This document shows positions 63,701 to 64,000 of a DNA stretch of 64,000 nt, in pieces. This DNA is from Hetaerina americana (Eukaryota > Arthropoda > Insecta > Odonata > Calopterygidae), in the NCBI GenBank assembly GCA_022747635.1, contig JAKTNV010000009.1:62986767-63050766 (forward strand), read 5' to 3'. A model generated the notes under the pieces. That model saw nothing but the letters and a program-made list of their open reading frames with translations. It was not told the DNA's origin and made no database searches. Made by a program: the position numbers and the translations under genes. The stretch's first letter is position 1; the number at the start of each line of letters is the position of its first letter.

Positions 63701-64000
63701 TATATCTCATTCTTAGCCTCGCCCCCATTCGCCTCGCTTTCTACCCTTCTACTCCTCTCTCATCCCCTTACCTCTTCTTCTACCCTCCCTCCCATCGCTA
63801 TCGCCCTAGGAATTCAAATTAGCCTGTGAGTTTAATTGCCTCCCTCTCTCTCTCCCGTGCCCCCCAACACTCCCACCACTCCACTTCTCTCCGCTTCCAT
63901 TTCTCTCAGCCCTGGAGACAATGGCGCTGTCATCGCATAGGCCCCCTCCCTCCTCCTTCACCATACCCTCCCGCCTCGCCCCTCTTAACTCCTTCATTCT
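63701..64000. repeat. Pyrimidine-rich stretch reaching the window end
   Basis: C/T-rich plus strand (CTCCTCTC, CCTCCCTC, CTCTCTCTCTCCC), comparable to the islands near 31000 and 56660. It runs off the end of the window. Confidence 0.55.

Overview
This window looks like non-coding nuclear DNA from an animal, most likely an arthropod and quite possibly an insect. The reasons are the AT-rich background, long (TA)n microsatellites, Tc1/mariner DNA transposons of types common in insects, Penelope-like elements (PLEs), LINE fragments and tRNA-derived SINEs. I cannot name the species. I recognise no host protein-coding gene, no intact tRNA or rRNA gene, no CRISPR array and no bacterial-style operon. 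The window reads as a gene desert or part of a very large intron. Every protein-like signal I could identify belongs to a mobile element, and all of them are broken.

Layout. 1-2,170: AT-rich sequence with a 210-bp (TA)n-type array (683-895) and a short GC-rich patch near 1,540-1,690. 2,172-2,440: old SINE copy (minus strand). 2,441-10,930: anonymous, with two small direct repeats and a pyrimidine-rich island near 10,250-10,560. 10,933-12,238: a nested mobile-element cluster, made of an unclassified repeat split by (TA)n DNA that holds a PLE 3' fragment (minus) and a SINE (plus). 12,239-20,847: anonymous, with a perfect 18-bp hairpin at 19,853. 20,848-21,850: internally deleted mariner. 25,180-26,840: decayed LINE reverse transcriptase (minus). 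26,850-27,368: second copy of the unclassified repeat, without the insertions. 29,791-30,136: three PLE-tail-like motifs, two of them as an inverted pair. 30,940-31,700: pyrimidine-rich island. 32,240-33,123: best PLE copy (plus), with a zinc-knuckle-like CNRPRCKTC motif and a GIY-YIG domain. 33,909-34,260: trace of a second PLE type ending in the clearest hammerhead-ribozyme-like core. 36,395-37,110: LINE 3' end. 40,460-40,680: probable SINE. 43,700-45,190: GC- and pyrimidine-rich island. 49,079-50,177: compound microsatellite and third SINE copy. 58,736-60,050: full-length but broken mariner with terminal repeats. 60,720-61,000: PLE 3' tail. 61,000-64,000: anonymous, ending in a pyrimidine-rich stretch.

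How it fits together. The strongest pattern is among the retroelements. PLE copies share one 3' architecture: GIY-YIG reading frame, C/T-rich tract, hammerhead-like motif with the core CTGANGA ... GAAA around a hairpin, a conserved tail of roughly 50-120 nt, then a (TA)n array. SINEs and a LINE also end in, or sit inside, (TA)n. Nearly every long (TA)n array here touches a retroelement end, which suggests either insertion into (TA)n or creation of (TA)n by the elements. All motif and family calls come from reading the sequence by eye; no search was run.
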